A stretch of 6,091 bases of DNA, from the NCBI GenBank assembly GCA_017609385.1, contig JAFCEA010000056.1, positions 1 through 6,091 on the forward strand, written 5' to 3'. This DNA comes from Candidatus Woesearchaeota archaeon (GTDB taxonomy: Archaea > Nanobdellota > Nanobdellia > Woesearchaeales > CG1-02-33-12). The translations under genes were made by a program, and so were the position numbers. The notes beneath the pieces are model-generated. The model had not been told where the DNA came from and did not search any database. It saw only the letters and a program-made list of their open reading frames with translations. Positions 4,615-6,091 of the stretch are shown here, one piece after another. The number at the start of each line of letters is the position of its first letter. The first letter of the stretch is position 1.

Positions 4615-6091
4615 AAGCAAATATAGTACAGCTCTCAAACTATTTCAAATCAAGGCTTCAGGATAATGATGGACAGACATACCTGCTGGCAATTGACCCT
4701 TATTTCTGGTACAGGAATGCAAGAAATTATTTAGACCACGGGTTTGCCCAAGATATTGAGATTGATGGCAATTACTATGATACCCATCGTATGGCTCCTT
4801 TTATGGAGGAAGATGTTATAAAAAACACCAAAGATGAAGGAGAGATTGTAAAAACCAGCAGTAAGTTTGGTGGTTGGTGGGGCAAAAAATTTGGGAATCT
4901 TAATGTATTTCTAGAGGTTTGGCTTTACAGACTTGTTCATCTTTTTAATGAAAATATTTCACTTATGGCTGTATGCTTTTATGTTCCAATTATCATATCA
5001 TCGCTTGCAGTAATACCTGTATTCTTTATTGCAAAAAGAATTAGCGGCAATGTCGGGGGGTTTTTTGCAGCCTTGATGGTGGCAATACACCCTTTCTTTA
5101 TAAGCAGGACAGCTGGTGGTTTTGCAGATACTGACCCATATAATGTTTTCTTTCCATTATTAATTGCATGGATTTTCCTAGAGGCATTTGAGGCAAAAAA
5201 CAATTTAAAAAGAGTCTTTCTTGCAGCACTCAGCGGATTGTGCATAGGATTATTTAGCTTTGTATGGAGCGGATGGTCATTTATATTTAATTTCTTGATA
5301 GCAACTGCAGGCATTTATATAATATATCAGATTATAGTTCACAAAAAAGAGTTTAAAAAAAATATTTTAGCTATCTTAAGGTATGAGCCAATAAAAAACA
5401 CATTAATGATTTTAGTTACATTCTTGCTGTCTTCTGGGATATTTGTTACATTGTTCATGGGCCTAAACACATTCACAAGGGCATTCACGGAATATATACG
5501 CTTTGCAGGAATGAAGGCTGTTGCTGTAACAAGCCTTTGGTATAATGTCTATACAACAGTTGCTGAACTAAATCCATTATCATGGAATCAGATAGTACAG
5601 CAGATAGGCGGCTCTTTCCTTTTGTTTATAGCGTTTATTGGGGTATTATTAACACTGACAAAAAAAGATTCACAGGGCAAGATAGACATAAAATATGCTG
5701 CCCTGATAATGATGTGGTTCTTTGCAACAACATATGCAAGCACAAAGGGTGTAAGATTCATATTAATTATGGTCCCTGCATTCAGCCTCGGCTTTGGAAT
5801 TGCACTAGGAGTAATCTATAATTTGACAACAAAATGGATATCAAAAGAGATGCAGATTAATAAAGTAATCTCTTGTTTTGTTATATTTATTTTGTTAAGT
5901 CTTCTGATGATTAATCCAATGAAAACAGCACAGGCAACTGCAAAAAATGAGATTCCAAGTATGAATGACTCATGGTATGAGGCATTAACCAAAATAAAGG
6001 AAAACTCCTCAGAGGATGCAATCATAAACTCATGGTGGGACTTTGGCCACTGGTTCAAGGCAATCTCAGATAGAGGTGTAACTCTTGACGG
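4515..6091 (+). CDS. aglB: AglB/STT3 oligosaccharyltransferase, catalytic membrane part (second reading frame, 3' end off window)
   Basis: This frame stays open from 4515 to the window edge and carries the body of the enzyme, which transfers lipid-linked glycan to Asn of N-x-S/T on the outer face of the membrane. The STT3 motifs appear in order. DPYFWYR in external loop 1 has its Asp codon at 4695 (first metal/catalytic Asp). GGFADTDPY has the DxD at 5127-5135. TVAE, the archaeal TIxE/SVSE equivalent in external loop 5, has its Glu at 5565. WWDFG at 6033-6047 is the WWDYG acceptor-binding motif with Tyr replaced by Phe. About ten hydrophobic helices lie between 4950 and 5915, and GVRFIL (near 5748-5765) carries an Arg typical of this region. 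The globular C-terminal domain beyond WWDFG is cut by the window edge. There is no ATG, GTG or TTG in this frame between 4515 and the DPYFWYR codons; the first ATG is at 4791. Translation must therefore come from the 4018 frame, or the gene is inactive or carries a sequencing error. Confidence 0.9.

Noticed and set aside
4979..5314. Minus-strand open frame of 111 codons
   Set aside because: It lies antisense within membrane helices and the DxD motif region of the oligosaccharyltransferase, which is the clear coding strand.

Overview
This AT-rich window (about one third GC by eye) most likely comes from an archaeon, probably a DPANN lineage of the Woesearchaeota/Pacearchaeota type. The evidence is: TATA boxes with short leaders and purine-rich ribosome binding sites; an AglB/STT3 oligosaccharyltransferase with a long charged cytosolic N-terminal extension; a geranylgeranyl-reductase-family flavoprotein; and a secreted protein with Cys/Asp-rich modules of the kind common in DPANN surface proteins. 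The lineage is inferred from protein style, not from a marker gene.

Layout. Positions 1-2731 hold a two-gene minus-strand operon. The first gene (2731 to 1661) encodes a membrane-anchored, envelope-facing protein of unknown function with a Pro-Glu repeat tail. After a 27-bp gap, the second gene (1633 to beyond position 1) encodes a large secreted protein with Ig-like regions, a carboxypeptidase-regulatory-like domain, an Asp-rich probable Ca-binding loop and a Cys-rich module. It is cut by the window edge and has no stop codon here. Positions 2732-2863 are a divergent intergenic promoter region. On the plus strand, 2864-3949 encodes the geranylgeranyl-reductase-family flavoprotein. From 4018 to beyond 6091 runs an AglB/STT3 oligosaccharyltransferase gene.

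The AglB gene is split by a -1 reading-frame change somewhere between 4515 and 4611. The first frame carries a duplicated 20-residue cytosolic motif, TM1 and the start of external loop 1. The second frame carries the catalytic motifs DPYFWYR, DTD, TVAE and WWDFG. No ATG, GTG or TTG lies in the second frame before the first catalytic Asp, so a simple re-start would not give a working enzyme.

How the genes may work together (inference): the oligosaccharyltransferase moves glycans from a polyprenyl/dolichyl carrier to Asn sequons of exported proteins. The neighbouring reductase could saturate that carrier or the membrane lipids. The secreted operon product has six N-x-S/T sequons in the part visible here, so it is a plausible glycoprotein substrate. 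No RNA genes, CRISPR arrays, mobile elements or defence systems were seen.
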